Below, piece by piece: positions 14,131 through 23,252 of a DNA stretch of 50,543 bases. A program made the translations under genes and the position numbers. The stretch's first letter is position 1, and each line of letters opens with the position of its first letter. This DNA comes from an uncultured Bdellovibrionales bacterium (GTDB lineage Bacteria; Bdellovibrionota; Bdellovibrionia; Bdellovibrionales; JAMPXM01), in NCBI GenBank assembly GCA_937927435.1, contig CALBDW010000086.1:1-50543 (forward strand). The letters run 5' to 3'. The notes beneath the pieces are model-generated. The model searched no databases. It saw only the letters and a program-made list of their open reading frames with translations, and was not told where the DNA came from.

Positions 14131-15608
14131 GTCAGAGGCGTCATTCATTCCAGATCGAGAGGTCTCGGGTTTTTCTCGGAACTCTTTCAGCGCTCGCCCT
14201 TTTTTTTCCCTTTATAGTCATTATCGCGAACAATCTTTCTTTCCGGATCCCTCTCACTTCGGAAGTCGGTTGGGTTATCAGCGTGACGGCCCTGCAGGCT
14301 GCTTTGAGCGCGATTTTCTCGATCGCGTTTGGCTTGATCGGGGCTTTCGGGCTCTTGGCGCTCGATGGTCGTCTTTCGCGCTTCGCGGAAGGAGTGGCCC
14401 TTTTGCCCAACGCCGGGCCTGTGATTCTCTTATTGCTCTCGGTGATGAAGCTTTTCCCTTGGGCTCGAGGTCTTACGGGAATTATCTTCGTTCACGTTCT
14501 TTTGAACGCCGGACTACTCAGCGTCGTTTTCGCGGAGGTCATTCGCACGAAGCTTTGCGGTTACGCGGAACTCGCTTGGGTGGAAGGCGCAACCGCGCGC
14601 CAGTTTTTCCGAAGGGTGGCGCTTCCGCTTTTAAAACCCGACCTCCTTTTGGCTTTCTTATTCGTGTTCGTCCTCTGCTTCGCGAGCTTCTCCGTTCCAC
14701 TCGCACTTGGCGGATCCCGGGCTTCCACGATCGAAGTTCTGATTTATCAGAAAATTCGGGTGAGCGGAGAGTGGACGGCAGCGATCGGTCTGGCGTTGTT
14801 GCAGACTCTGACTTTGATTGCGTTCTCATTTGTTTTGGGGCGCATGCGGAACGAGACAGCTGCGCCGACTTTTAGGCGTATCCCATTCTTGATTTGGAAA
14901 CCGGGTCTTATTGTCCCATTATTCGCCTCCTTGATTCTGGTGATCGGGCTGCTTGAGGGGGTCATAGCCGGAGCGCGGCGGGCTTTCGCACTTCCCCCGT
15001 TGATGGCGCAGCTGCCGTCGTTACTTGCGGGTTCCGTTCTTGTCGGTTTTCTGGCCGGTTTGTTCACCGTTGTTTTCTTGCTTCTTATCGCTTACGTACG
15101 GCCCCAGGGGCTTTTCCGGAAGATCGTCACGGCTTACGCAGCCCCGAGTTCGGTGCTGGTGGGCTTTTCCCTTCTCATCGTTTGGCGCGACCTGGGGTTT
15201 GCCAGCTACGTGAAAATCGCGTTGGCGATGACGCTTGTCACGGTACCATCGTTTTTGCGTTTCCGTTGGACGGCCCTCCTTGATTCGCTTGAAGGGCAAG
15301 TGACGATCGCGCGTACGTTTGGCGCCGGCCCGGGCCTGGTTTTTCGGAAAATCGTGCTGCCACAAGTGATCCGTCCGGCCTTTTTTCTCGGAGGACTTTG
15401 CGGCTTATGGGCCTGGGGCGATTTTTCGCTTTCGGGAGTCGTCGCGGAGCGCACGATGACCGTCGCGATGGCGGTCAACGGGCTTATGGAATCTTATCGT
15501 CTCGACATCGCGACCTTTCTCGTTTGGTTCGTCATTCTGGGTGGATTCGTCACCCTTGGACTTTTCGTTGGAGTCGGCAATGTCTTGGGTCAGAAACCTC
15601 AGGCGTGA
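14124..15608 (+). CDS. thiP: Thiamine-type ABC transporter permease
   Basis: 494 residues, a duplicated permease of about 12 membrane segments. Two EAA-type cytoplasmic loops are visible: EGATARQFFRRVALPLLKP in the first half and TFGAGPGLVFRKIVLPQVIRP in the second. ThiP is such a fused two-domain permease; FbpB-like iron permeases share the layout. It overlaps thiB by 7 bases and thiQ by 29 bases. Confidence 0.85.
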   Translation: MVSQRRHSFQIERSRVFLGTLSALALFFPFIVIIANNLSFRIPLTSEVGWVISVTALQAALSAIFSIAFGLIGAFGLLALDGRLSRFAEGVALLPNAGPVILLLLSVMKLFPWARGLTGIIFVHVLLNAGLLSVVFAEVIRTKLCGYAELAWVEGATARQFFRRVALPLLKPDLLLAFLFVFVLCFASFSVPLALGGSRASTIEVLIYQKIRVSGEWTAAIGLALLQTLTLIAFSFVLGRMRNETAAPTFRRIPFLIWKPGLIVPLFASLILVIGLLEGVIAGARRAFALPPLMAQLPSLLAGSVLVGFLAGLFTVVFLLLIAYVRPQGLFRKIVTAYAAPSSVLVGFSLLIVWRDLGFASYVKIALAMTLVTVPSFLRFRWTALLDSLEGQVTIARTFGAGPGLVFRKIVLPQVIRPAFFLGGLCGLWAWGDFSLSGVVAERTMTVAMAVNGLMESYRLDIATFLVWFVILGGFVTLGLFVGVGNVLGQKPQA

Positions 15609-16233
15609 TTACGGGGATTTTCTCATTGATGTCCCCGCATGGGAAATTCTCGACGAGGGCGTTACCGCGCTCTGGGGGGCCAGTGGCTCGGGCAAGACCA
15701 CGATGTTCCGTCTCTTGCTGGGGCTCGATTGGGCCGAGCCGGGATTCGCATGGGTTGTGGATGGCGTGGATCTCGCCCGGCTCCCGACGCCTGAGCGACG
15801 CTTGGGCGTCGTCTTTCAATCGTACGAATTGTTTCCCCACATGACGGCCGAGGAAAACATTCGTTTCGCGGCGGAAGCGAGACGCGTTTCCAAGGAGGAA
15901 TACAAGACCCGTCTGGAAGAACTTGTGGAAACTCTGGGACTCGCTTCGTGCTTAAATAGGATAGCCGCGGTCCTTTCAGGTGGAGAAAAACAGCGCGTGG
16001 CTTTGGCGCGCGCCCTGATCGCGAAACCGAGACTCCTTTTTCTCGATGAGCCCTTTTCCGCACTCGATGCTCATTTGCGCTCGGAAGCGCGGCGCCTCGT
16101 GCGCAGGGTTTTGGACCGCGAAGGGATTCCGGCCGTGCTCGTCACGCACGACCGGGAGGATCTGAGCGTGTTCACGGGTAAAGTCAGCGAAATCGCCGAC
16201 GGACGCATCGTGAAGGAAGAGAGGTTGGCCTGA
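15580..16233 (+). CDS. thiQ: Thiamine-type ABC transporter ATP-binding protein
   Basis: About 217 residues. Walker A GASGSGKTT, Q-loop VVFQSYELFPHMTAEENI, signature LSGGEKQRVALARAL, Walker B LLFLDEPFSALD and switch His VTHDRED are all intact. The short length, without the C-terminal regulatory domain of FbpC/PotA-type proteins, fits ThiQ. The ATG at 15580 has TTGGAG (15568-15573) in front, while an upstream GTG at 15541 has no such site; both lie inside the thiP gene. Confidence 0.85.
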   Translation: MSWVRNLRRDYGDFLIDVPAWEILDEGVTALWGASGSGKTTMFRLLLGLDWAEPGFAWVVDGVDLARLPTPERRLGVVFQSYELFPHMTAEENIRFAAEARRVSKEEYKTRLEELVETLGLASCLNRIAAVLSGGEKQRVALARALIAKPRLLFLDEPFSALDAHLRSEARRLVRRVLDREGIPAVLVTHDREDLSVFTGKVSEIADGRIVKEERLA

Positions 16234-16237
16234 ACGC

Positions 16238-16582
16238 TCAGACCCCGTCTCGGAAAATAAAATAAACTGCCCCGATCAAACAGCAGCCGGCCCACAGGAA
16301 ATTCCAGGTGGGTTTTACGCCCATATAAAAGACGGCGAATCCGAGGAAAACGAGAAGCGTAATGACTTCTTGAATGATCTTAAGCTGCGGAAGAGTGAAA
16401 TAACCGAAGCCGTACCGGTTGGCCGGAACCTGGAAGCAATATTCGAAGAACGCGATCGCCCAGCTGACAACAACGGCGATATAGAGCGGTTTCGAGTTCA
16501 GGTTCTTCAGGTGGCCGTACCAGGCGAACGTCATGAAGACGTTCGAGACGGTTAAGAGTAAAAGAGTCGAAGACCAGTGCAT
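16238..16582 (-). CDS. DUF486 / DMT-type small membrane protein
   Basis: 114 residues with four hydrophobic segments, including FMTFAWYGHLKNL and CFQVPANRYGFGYFTLPQLKIIQE, the pattern of the DUF486 family, small relatives of EmrE-like transporters. Function of the family is unknown. It is convergent with thiQ (4 bases apart) and stands alone. Confidence 0.85.
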   Translation of the reverse strand: MHWSSTLLLLTVSNVFMTFAWYGHLKNLNSKPLYIAVVVSWAIAFFEYCFQVPANRYGFGYFTLPQLKIIQEVITLLVFLGFAVFYMGVKPTWNFLWAGCCLIGAVYFIFRDGV

Positions 16583-16683
16583 CGAAGTTTCCTTTTTGGG
16601 GCGCGACGCGAGTCGCGCCTTCTGATTTTAGGTCATGGGTGTTTTGATTTTGCAAGCGGACCTGGACCGTCCGTCAGAGGAGT

Positions 16684-17481
16684 TCACCAGCTGTAGCCGA
16701 CTAGTCCGGCGATTCGGAAAAGAGAGGAATCGGAAGTGCCGGGATGCCATCCAGCTTCAAGCGTCAGGATAATGGCGTTCTCTTCAAGGGGAATGCGGCC
16801 CGCCCAGCCGCCGACGACCGTCACGATCGGTTGGAAGCTCGCCATCTCCACGATGTTCGAGTCGGGAGCCGCGGGAAGAGCGGCGTCGATTCCCGTGCGC
16901 AGTTGGGTGTTCCAAAAGGAATCTCCGAACGGTAGCCAGCCGACGCGGGCGAAAGGGGTCATGTTCAAGGTTTCGATCCGGCAAAAACTGGAACCCCCGC
17001 ATGCGTCGGACGCGACGCTCCCCCTCGTGAGGAAGTATTCGAATGTCAGGCCGATTTCCCATTCCCAGCTAGACCGAAAGCGTTCGGAGGCGGACAAACG
17101 TATGAGTGGCGTGGTGCCCGCGAGCGGGACTCGTGTTTGATTCGTGAGACGGACCGACTGTTGGACAGCCGACGCGCCGATCGAGACGCCGTATTTCCAG
17201 CGCGAAGAGATGCGTCTTAACCTGACTTTCGTGCCGACGGAGACCTCACCTTTTTCGAGTTGCACAGCGATCTGCGAGCCTTTTCGTCTAACAATTTTGC
17301 CGGAAGCGATGAGATTGCCGCTCGAGTCGGAGATCTCGACGGTGTCGTGGACGAGAGCGTCTTCGTGATCGCTCAGGGTTAGAATTACGCGCGGAGATCT
17401 GAAGGCCGTGACGATCGCCGCGTGGGCCATCGAGGCCGCGCTGATGACGAAAAAAATCATCGGAAGGTGAAAACGGATCAT
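16684..17481 (-). CDS. Secreted protein, probable outer-membrane barrel
   Basis: 265 residues. A signal peptide ends at ASMAHA. An SH3-like or KOW-like small region (SGKIVRRKGSQIAVQLEKGEVSVG) is followed by alternating strands with aromatic ends and a final aromatic (GYSW), as in outer-membrane beta-barrels. Two cysteines (CGGSSFC) sit close together in a loop. Function unknown. The start lies 131 bases from the divergent gene at 17613, so the two may share a promoter region. Confidence 0.65.
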   Translation of the reverse strand: MIRFHLPMIFFVISAASMAHAAIVTAFRSPRVILTLSDHEDALVHDTVEISDSSGNLIASGKIVRRKGSQIAVQLEKGEVSVGTKVRLRRISSRWKYGVSIGASAVQQSVRLTNQTRVPLAGTTPLIRLSASERFRSSWEWEIGLTFEYFLTRGSVASDACGGSSFCRIETLNMTPFARVGWLPFGDSFWNTQLRTGIDAALPAAPDSNIVEMASFQPIVTVVGGWAGRIPLEENAIILTLEAGWHPGTSDSSLFRIAGLVGYSW

Positions 17482-17612
17482 TCGCGAGTCCTGTGTCTCA
17501 TTTCGTGACGACCCACATAAGATGATTTTGAATCACGGGGGCCGTGTTGAAAAGCTCGTTTCTGGCCGATACGATCGTAAAGATATCGGGATATGTTTAA
17601 CGGGAGCTGGGG

Positions 17613-18725
17613 ATGGCCAAATGGAAGATAGGTTCCGCGGTCGCATCGGTGCTAGCGGGACTTATCGCATTTCAAAATTGCGGCCAGATTTTGCCCTTAA
17701 AAGAAGTTATTTACGCCCAATCCAGTTTTGAATTCCGGACTCAAACCGATCAAGAAACGTTGAAGCGGGCTTTCGCTTCCGGGAATCTGAAAATTTGGGC
17801 GTCGGCTCAGGATTCGACCGGTGAACCCGGAAGCGGAAACGTCTCATCGATTCCGTCCCGTTTAGGCGGCATGGATCTGAATTCGACGAATCCATCGTTG
17901 GGGCCGCGGATCGAGGTCACGGAGCAGAAAAAAAAGATTTATTCGATTCCCAACGGAGTGACTTTGGTTGCAGCCGAAGAGGTTGCGTCTTCGACGTATT
18001 CGGCGGTTTTTGTTTTGTTCGGTCCGCTGAACGGAAACCTTTTGAAGATCGCTCCCGGCGATGATTCAGACGAACTTTCTCTTGCAGTTGAGAACGGATT
18101 CCTCGTCGCCACGCAAAAGTCGGCCAATGGCCGCTCGGTGCGGAAGCATCTCCTTGAGGAACGAGAAGGGCCGATCGTAATCGCTGTTTCATTCGGTCAG
18201 GCGCCCGGCGATATGACCGTGCTGGTGGATGGACGGAAAGTCATGAGCGAGGTCGAGACGGTCGGGGAGCCGAATGCCATTCCGGTCGTGTTTCGACAGA
18301 TCCGGATCGGCGGGTCGTCGGCGCTGGCGCTCGGCGAGGTGATGGTTCTGGCGGATGCGTTCAATGGAGCGGGATTGAACACATTGTCTCGTTTCGTGGC
18401 AGAAAATTGGGATTACAAGGGGGTCATCTACGACCTCTCTCTTCACGAAAGAGGCGGCGACGGAAGCGTCGATCGTTTACCGGCCGAAGTACAGATGATT
18501 CTTGCGGGCAAATGTACTTCTTGCCATGCCCATACAAATTGGATTTACTCGAATTCGTACTTTGTCAGCCAAGGATTGGTCGTGCCGAAGAACTATTTGG
18601 CTTCGAAAATGTATTATAGGCTGATCGGTTCGGAAGGCTCGAATCCGAACAAGAATATGCCTGTCGGGAACGTCATCACGGCGTCCGAAGTCGAGGCGAT
18701 TAAAAACTGGATTCAATCATTATAA
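17613..18725 (+). CDS. LamG-like / c-type heme lipoprotein with FQNC lipobox
   Basis: 370 residues. The signal peptide ends at FQNCG with Cys 23, a non-canonical lipobox shared with two other genes in this window. The middle region (about 120-275) looks like a LamG/concanavalin-type sandwich (FRQIRIGGSSALALGEVMVL). The C-terminus carries a single heme-c motif CTSCH near residue 300, with a candidate Met ligand in NKNMPVG and a closing EVEAIKNWI helix as in cytochrome c domains. It probably sits on a membrane in the periplasm or outside. It is followed 23 bases later by the yceI gene. Function not known; a surface electron carrier or a heme-containing binding protein are possible. Confidence 0.7.
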   Translation: MAKWKIGSAVASVLAGLIAFQNCGQILPLKEVIYAQSSFEFRTQTDQETLKRAFASGNLKIWASAQDSTGEPGSGNVSSIPSRLGGMDLNSTNPSLGPRIEVTEQKKKIYSIPNGVTLVAAEEVASSTYSAVFVLFGPLNGNLLKIAPGDDSDELSLAVENGFLVATQKSANGRSVRKHLLEEREGPIVIAVSFGQAPGDMTVLVDGRKVMSEVETVGEPNAIPVVFRQIRIGGSSALALGEVMVLADAFNGAGLNTLSRFVAENWDYKGVIYDLSLHERGGDGSVDRLPAEVQMILAGKCTSCHAHTNWIYSNSYFVSQGLVVPKNYLASKMYYRLIGSEGSNPNKNMPVGNVITASEVEAIKNWIQSL

Positions 18726-18748
18726 CGGTTGTCGATGGGGCTGAAACT

Positions 18749-19252
18749 ATGGCGTTGAAAAGATTTTTGTTTTTAGGTCTCTCGGTTCTTCTTTCATTTG
18801 AACTCGCTTACGCTGAGGGTGAGGTGGTGGTCGATGTGACTTTGACTCCGGCCGGCGACTTCAAGGCGAAAACGCACGACATCCAAGGTGAAGTGGAGTT
18901 GGGAGAGGGAGGTTCCGTCAAAGCTGAAAACATCGTTGTCAGTCTGAAAAATTTGAAGACAGGAATCTCGCTGCGCGATAAACACGCTCGTGAAAAGTAC
19001 CTCGAGGTCGAGAAGTTTCCCGAAGCCATCTTGGTGCGCGGAGTTGGCAAGGATGGAAAAGGTGAAGGTATTCTCAAAATCAAGGGAGTCGAGAAACCGG
19101 TTAGAGGAACCTACCGGATCGAAGGCGACTTCGTGCAAGCGGACTTCCAGATCAAGCTTTCCGACTACGGCATCACGGGCATTCGATACATGGGTATAGG
19201 AGTGAAGGACGACGTGAAAATTCACGTCAAAGTTCCACTCAAGAAGAAATAA
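18749..19252 (+). CDS. YceI family periplasmic lipid-binding protein
   Basis: 167 residues with a signal peptide ending at LAYA. The lipocalin-like YceI fold is suggested by VVDVTLTPAGDFKAKT, HAREKYLEVEKFPEAILV and DYGITGIRYMGIGVKDDVKI. Family members bind isoprenoid quinones in the periplasm. The preceding gene encodes a heme protein, so the pair may serve a periplasmic redox process; that is an inference from adjacency. It converges with the barrel gene ending at 19256. Confidence 0.85.
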   Translation: MALKRFLFLGLSVLLSFELAYAEGEVVVDVTLTPAGDFKAKTHDIQGEVELGEGGSVKAENIVVSLKNLKTGISLRDKHAREKYLEVEKFPEAILVRGVGKDGKGEGILKIKGVEKPVRGTYRIEGDFVQADFQIKLSDYGITGIRYMGIGVKDDVKIHVKVPLKKK

Positions 19253-19255
19253 ACG

Positions 19256-19855
19256 TTAAAGGTTATATCCGATCGCAAACCGCCAGAAAGGCCCCGCATC
19301 GACGGAGCTAAAGCCGAATGTTTGCCGGAAAACGAATTGAGGCGAGAGAACAAGATCCAAGCCGGCGAACAGGGCGCCGTTGAAGTCGGGCGCCGGTGTC
19401 ACACGGAAATTGCTCGAATGGGGCCATTCGATGTGCCGGTAAAATCCAGTCGCTCCGACAAGAAGATCGATTTGCTCGCTGAGAGCCCAGATATATTTGG
19501 GCTCCAAAGCGAACATTAACCAACTGAGATCGCCCTGCTTGTACATGAAATCGGGTGAGGTGCCGCCGCCGGACGCGGCGCCCACGCTGAACGAGGCGCC
19601 CACGGCCCAGGCGGTCATATCGGAGCGCCACTGGCGTTCGAAGGCGAAGCCGGAGCCTTTGAAGTTGGCGACGCTGGAGTCGACGCTTCCATCCGTCTTT
19701 TCAATGCGTAGTATTTCCTGCCACGTCATGGCTTCGAATGAAAAACGGCTCCGGTTGATCGAGCCCGTCTCCGTCGCGGCCGTTGCTGTTAAGCGGAGCG
19801 CACAGGTGAAAAGAATGATTAAAACGACAAATGTAACTGCGCCTGTGCGTTCCAT
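19256..19855 (-). CDS. Outer-membrane beta-barrel protein
   Basis: 199 residues with an N-terminal signal peptide (to about TATAATE). Alternating amphipathic strands and a final FAIGYNL (aromatic near the end) fit an outer-membrane barrel of about eight strands. Its start overlaps by 37 bases the end of the upstream porin-like gene, so they are one transcription unit. No family recognised. Confidence 0.65.
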   Translation of the reverse strand: MERTGAVTFVVLIILFTCALRLTATAATETGSINRSRFSFEAMTWQEILRIEKTDGSVDSSVANFKGSGFAFERQWRSDMTAWAVGASFSVGAASGGGTSPDFMYKQGDLSWLMFALEPKYIWALSEQIDLLVGATGFYRHIEWPHSSNFRVTPAPDFNGALFAGLDLVLSPQFVFRQTFGFSSVDAGPFWRFAIGYNL

Positions 19856-21003
19856 GAATCTTTGTCTCCTTTATCCTGAGACCAATATCGGAGGTCTTGG
19901 CCGATCAAACGGATTTCCACTCGTGGCAGCGGGAAACACAGAAGTCCGACGCCCCAACGGTACATTTCCGGAAGATCGTGTTCGTCCTGTTTGCTTTTGT
20001 AAAACTCGGCGACACTCAAGAGGTTATAGCCCCGTTTCAGGAGAACCGTGGTTTGTGCGAAGGCGTAGTAGCCGCTCAGATTCGACATCGTGGATGAATC
20101 TTCTTTCTTGTGGAAGCCGGCCTCAAGAAGAAGAGCGGAACCGTGTGAAACCGCGAGTTTGCCATGAGCGGCGAACGCGTTTTGCTTGGCTGTCGGGCTT
20201 CCCTCCGTCAGAACGGAGAAACCGACGCGCTTATTTTCGCCCATCGTGAACTCCGACATTAAGGAACCACCCCGCTTGCGCAAGTTTTCCTCTTCGTTGA
20301 GGTTGCCGATAAAGCCGTGCCCGGTCAGTTCCCATTCACTCTCGATCCAATGGGCGACGATGCCGTGGGTGAGCGTTCCTGAAATGTTCCGGTATTGGTT
20401 GATATCGAGTCTGGTGCGACTGAAGGCGGTGTGGTCGATCAGGCGGATGCCGAAGACTTTATCCATCATGCCGATGGTGAGATAGAGCTTTTCGAACAAG
20501 TTCCAGCGGAAATAGTGCTCCCGCGAAAGCCAAACTTTCGTCGGCTCAGGCTCGCCCGGGGATTGATGATATCCGACGCCGATGTTTCCGGAGACGATGT
20601 AGCGTTGTTCCTGGTCGAGGATGAGAGTGAGATTGAAGTCCTCTTGCATGACGATGAAGCGGCTGCGGCTTTCGCTAGAACCCGGATTGGTTCGGTACAG
20701 GAGCCCGCGGTATTTGAAACTCGGGCGAAGCCACCAGGGCAGTTGTTTTTTGCCGAGAAAGCCCGACGCTTCGGCGAGGTCTTCGTCCGTGACAGTTTCG
20801 GGGAAGAAGGACCGAGATGAAATTTCCGAAGCAAAAAGAGCACGACCGTAATCATTGAGCGGACCGTTCCCTTGGGTGTTGTAGTGACAGGTCACACATG
20901 AGACATAGCCGTAGCCGATGAATTCCGGATAGGCCAAGGCCGTGGAAGGGACCAGGGCCATGAAGAGCGTGAAGCAGGATATCAAGAGGAATCGTGAATT
21001 CAT
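19819..21003 (-). CDS. Porin-like outer-membrane protein with N-terminal heme-c motif
   Basis: 394 residues. A signal peptide ends at STALA. Within the first 45 residues of the ORF there is CVTCHYN, a CxxCH heme-binding motif, followed by a long barrel-like region with many aromatic strand ends and a terminal Phe (LHLSF). The barrel appears to be built of about 16 strands, but I cannot count them reliably. A heme on the periplasmic plug of a barrel would resemble the heme-containing outer-membrane proteins found in other delta-group bacteria. It is followed by a second barrel gene in the same operon. Role unknown. Confidence 0.65.
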   Translation of the reverse strand: MNSRFLLISCFTLFMALVPSTALAYPEFIGYGYVSCVTCHYNTQGNGPLNDYGRALFASEISSRSFFPETVTDEDLAEASGFLGKKQLPWWLRPSFKYRGLLYRTNPGSSESRSRFIVMQEDFNLTLILDQEQRYIVSGNIGVGYHQSPGEPEPTKVWLSREHYFRWNLFEKLYLTIGMMDKVFGIRLIDHTAFSRTRLDINQYRNISGTLTHGIVAHWIESEWELTGHGFIGNLNEEENLRKRGGSLMSEFTMGENKRVGFSVLTEGSPTAKQNAFAAHGKLAVSHGSALLLEAGFHKKEDSSTMSNLSGYYAFAQTTVLLKRGYNLLSVAEFYKSKQDEHDLPEMYRWGVGLLCFPLPRVEIRLIGQDLRYWSQDKGDKDSWNAQAQLHLSF

Positions 21004-21110
21004 GGGCCTTTCGCGGCGTCAAAGCGTATCAAAATGAGCCTATTCATTTATTTTTTTCTCCGCTCTTCTTATTAAGTCAACGCCCTGTCAGACCGATCTA
21101 GATGTTTAAG

Positions 21111-21131
21111 ATGTATGCGATCGTCGTACAT
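21111..21131. repeat. Imperfect palindrome before the FQNC/Tat operon
   Basis: ATGTA (21111-21115) and TACAT (21127-21131) flank a CGATCG-containing centre in the 208-base gap between the porin-like gene and 21212. It may be an operator for either divergent unit. No firm -35/-10 pair was seen. Confidence 0.35.
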
Positions 21132-21211
21132 TTTTACGGGAGTCTAAATTTTATTCCGGTGTGAACTGGCATTACAGATGCACTCCGAATTTTTGGGGAG
21201 ACGGAGGGGGC

Positions 21212-21817
21212 ATGAAGTCAGTCAAGGGGATCAGCATCTTTTTGCTGCTGTCTTCCGTGACGGCGGCCGGCTTTCAGAACTGCGGCCCCGGCTTCGAGGC
21301 TTTGCAGGTTGCCGAGTCCTTGACGAGTGTAGCTAGCTCTTTCCCGGTAATTACGGAAAAAAGGGGCTGCAAGTTCGTGGGGCCGGATGTTCTCGCTGAT
21401 AGAATTAAAAACAAATTGGGGATTGCGGGGGGCGACTTCCCCGTCTTGAATCTTTCAGGTCAGGAAGATCCGAATGTCCTCCGTTTGACGTCGAATCTGG
21501 ACGCTCTTGGCAAAGGAAATATCGCGAAGGGAACCTTCGATGACTTCAGTTGTGGGGCGGTGCGCTTCAAGGCAGCAATGGAAGTCATGATTGACGCCTG
21601 CGCGTTGGCGCTGAAGGACCGGAACGTTCAGAACCGGCTTTTCCCGCGCGGGCCGCGAGATTTCGAAGAAGTTTATCGGGCGTTTATCGGTCGTTCACCC
21701 ACTGACATGGAGCACGAAGTTCTTTTGGATTTAGTGAACTCCGCTCCGGTTGAGAAACGCGAAATCATGGCGTGCGGAGTTGTTGCTTCATCGTTCGAAG
21801 CTTTGATCACGATCTGA
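21212..21817 (+). CDS. Lipoprotein with FQNC lipobox
   Basis: 201 residues from ATG 21212. The signal peptide ends at GFQNCG with Cys 24. The C-terminal part (FEEVYRAFIGRSPTDMEHEVLLDLV) resembles the helical segment that introduces DUF1592/DUF1588-type modules. It heads a four-gene run (21212-24876) of exported proteins with 19-base or overlapping junctions, so it is probably the first gene of an operon. Function unknown. Confidence 0.7.
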   Translation: MKSVKGISIFLLLSSVTAAGFQNCGPGFEALQVAESLTSVASSFPVITEKRGCKFVGPDVLADRIKNKLGIAGGDFPVLNLSGQEDPNVLRLTSNLDALGKGNIAKGTFDDFSCGAVRFKAAMEVMIDACALALKDRNVQNRLFPRGPRDFEEVYRAFIGRSPTDMEHEVLLDLVNSAPVEKREIMACGVVASSFEALITI

Positions 21818-21836
21818 ATTCAAGAGGAGTGGGACT

Positions 21837-23252
21837 ATGAACCGGCGTAGTTTTCTGACAAAAACCGGTTTGCTTCTCGGGGGCTTGGGCGTGAATGAAA
21901 CGTTCAAGCTCGATTTGATGGAAAAACTCGCTCGCCAATTGCTGCCGTTCGCGCATGCGCAAGGTGCCGATGCGCCGCCGAGAAGGACCATTGAGCTCTG
22001 TTTTCGCGCCGGGATTCCGATGACGATCTTCGCGCAGGGCAAGGCGTTTAACAGTACCGACAATCTTTATTCGAATTTCAACTATCCGAACAATTCGACG
22101 GCCCGGCCGATGCCGAACGGCGCGACGGCCAGGAATATCGTTTACAATATCGATTCGGCTCCTCTTCTCGAGTATGCGGATTACATCGCGATCACTCAAG
22201 GGATCGTCGTGAATCCTCTGCACACGAACATGTTCGACTACCGCGAGGGAGGTCCGGGAGCGGGCAAGCCGTCGCCGGCGGTCGAACTCGCCAATGCCAA
22301 CTCGACTCAGTCGATCGTACATGGAGTCATTTTCCCTCTAAGTGGGAACGGCGGAAATGACGTGCGCAATTCGACCGGCGGGCTCCGCGACCTGGAGAAA
22401 ACGAATAACGCGACGGAGTTCAAAGCGCTCTTTAAAAACCCGGTTCTGAGACTGACGGCGTACGAAGTGAACACCGTTTTGAAGGCGGCCGAAAAGCTCA
22501 GCCGGCGTCAGGCGCTCCTGCTCGACACGAAGCTTTCGGAAGCCACAAAACACGTCAATGCGCACGCGAGCGCCGTGAAGCTTTTCGAAAGAGATCTCAC
22601 GGCGGAACTGAACGTGCAAAACACCATGTCGTCGTTTTTCCAACGGGACATTCAAACGTCGGCATCCGGCGGGCAGAGCAACCGCGCCCGCGAATCTCTG
22701 ACGGCAGTGCGAGAGAATCTCGCTTTGGTTCTCAAAGCTTTCCAGCTGAACCTGATCAATTCGGCGGTCATTACGGTCGACGTCGAAGACTGGCATGGGT
22801 ACCGCGACGGGCGGCATCAAGGGGCGATCGCGAGAGACATGAGCGAAATGTTGAGAGCGGCCATTCGCTTCATGCAGACGACACCTGATCCCGCGGCGCC
22901 TGAACTGAAATTGTGGGACACGACCGTTATCGTCGCCGGTTCGGAATTCGCCCGTGGCATCAGCGCGGCTTACGGCGCCGGCGACAACCCGGACAGCGGA
23001 ACGCAAAGCTTTATGATGATCGGGAAAAACGTTCGCGGTGATTACTACGGCAACTTCAAGCTCGGTCAAAGAGGGGCTTACGGCGGTGAGGTGGCTGTCG
23101 GGTTTGATCCGCAAACCGGTGTCGCGTATTCGATCGAATCCCGCAAGCGCAATACCGCAGAGCAAGCTTATCACACGATTCGCGCCGCTTGCGGTCTGAA
23201 GCTGTCGACGACGGAGAAAGAAAAAGCCTTGAAAGCGATGTTGCGTGTATGA
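21837..23252 (+). CDS. Tat-exported DUF1501-like protein
   Basis: 471 residues. The N-terminus MNRRSFLTKTGLLLGGLG is a twin-arginine signal, so the protein is folded before export. The C-terminal half has TVDVEDWHGYRDGRHQ and TTVIVAGSEFARG, like the metal-site and SEFGR segments of DUF1501/DUF1552-type secreted proteins that are paired with DUF1585/DUF1588 cytochrome-like proteins, mainly in planctomycetes and myxobacteria. Its stop overlaps the start of the next gene, which is of that partner type. The family assignment is by eye and approximate. Confidence 0.65.
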   Translation: MNRRSFLTKTGLLLGGLGVNETFKLDLMEKLARQLLPFAHAQGADAPPRRTIELCFRAGIPMTIFAQGKAFNSTDNLYSNFNYPNNSTARPMPNGATARNIVYNIDSAPLLEYADYIAITQGIVVNPLHTNMFDYREGGPGAGKPSPAVELANANSTQSIVHGVIFPLSGNGGNDVRNSTGGLRDLEKTNNATEFKALFKNPVLRLTAYEVNTVLKAAEKLSRRQALLLDTKLSEATKHVNAHASAVKLFERDLTAELNVQNTMSSFFQRDIQTSASGGQSNRARESLTAVRENLALVLKAFQLNLINSAVITVDVEDWHGYRDGRHQGAIARDMSEMLRAAIRFMQTTPDPAAPELKLWDTTVIVAGSEFARGISAAYGAGDNPDSGTQSFMMIGKNVRGDYYGNFKLGQRGAYGGEVAVGFDPQTGVAYSIESRKRNTAEQAYHTIRAACGLKLSTTEKEKALKAMLRV

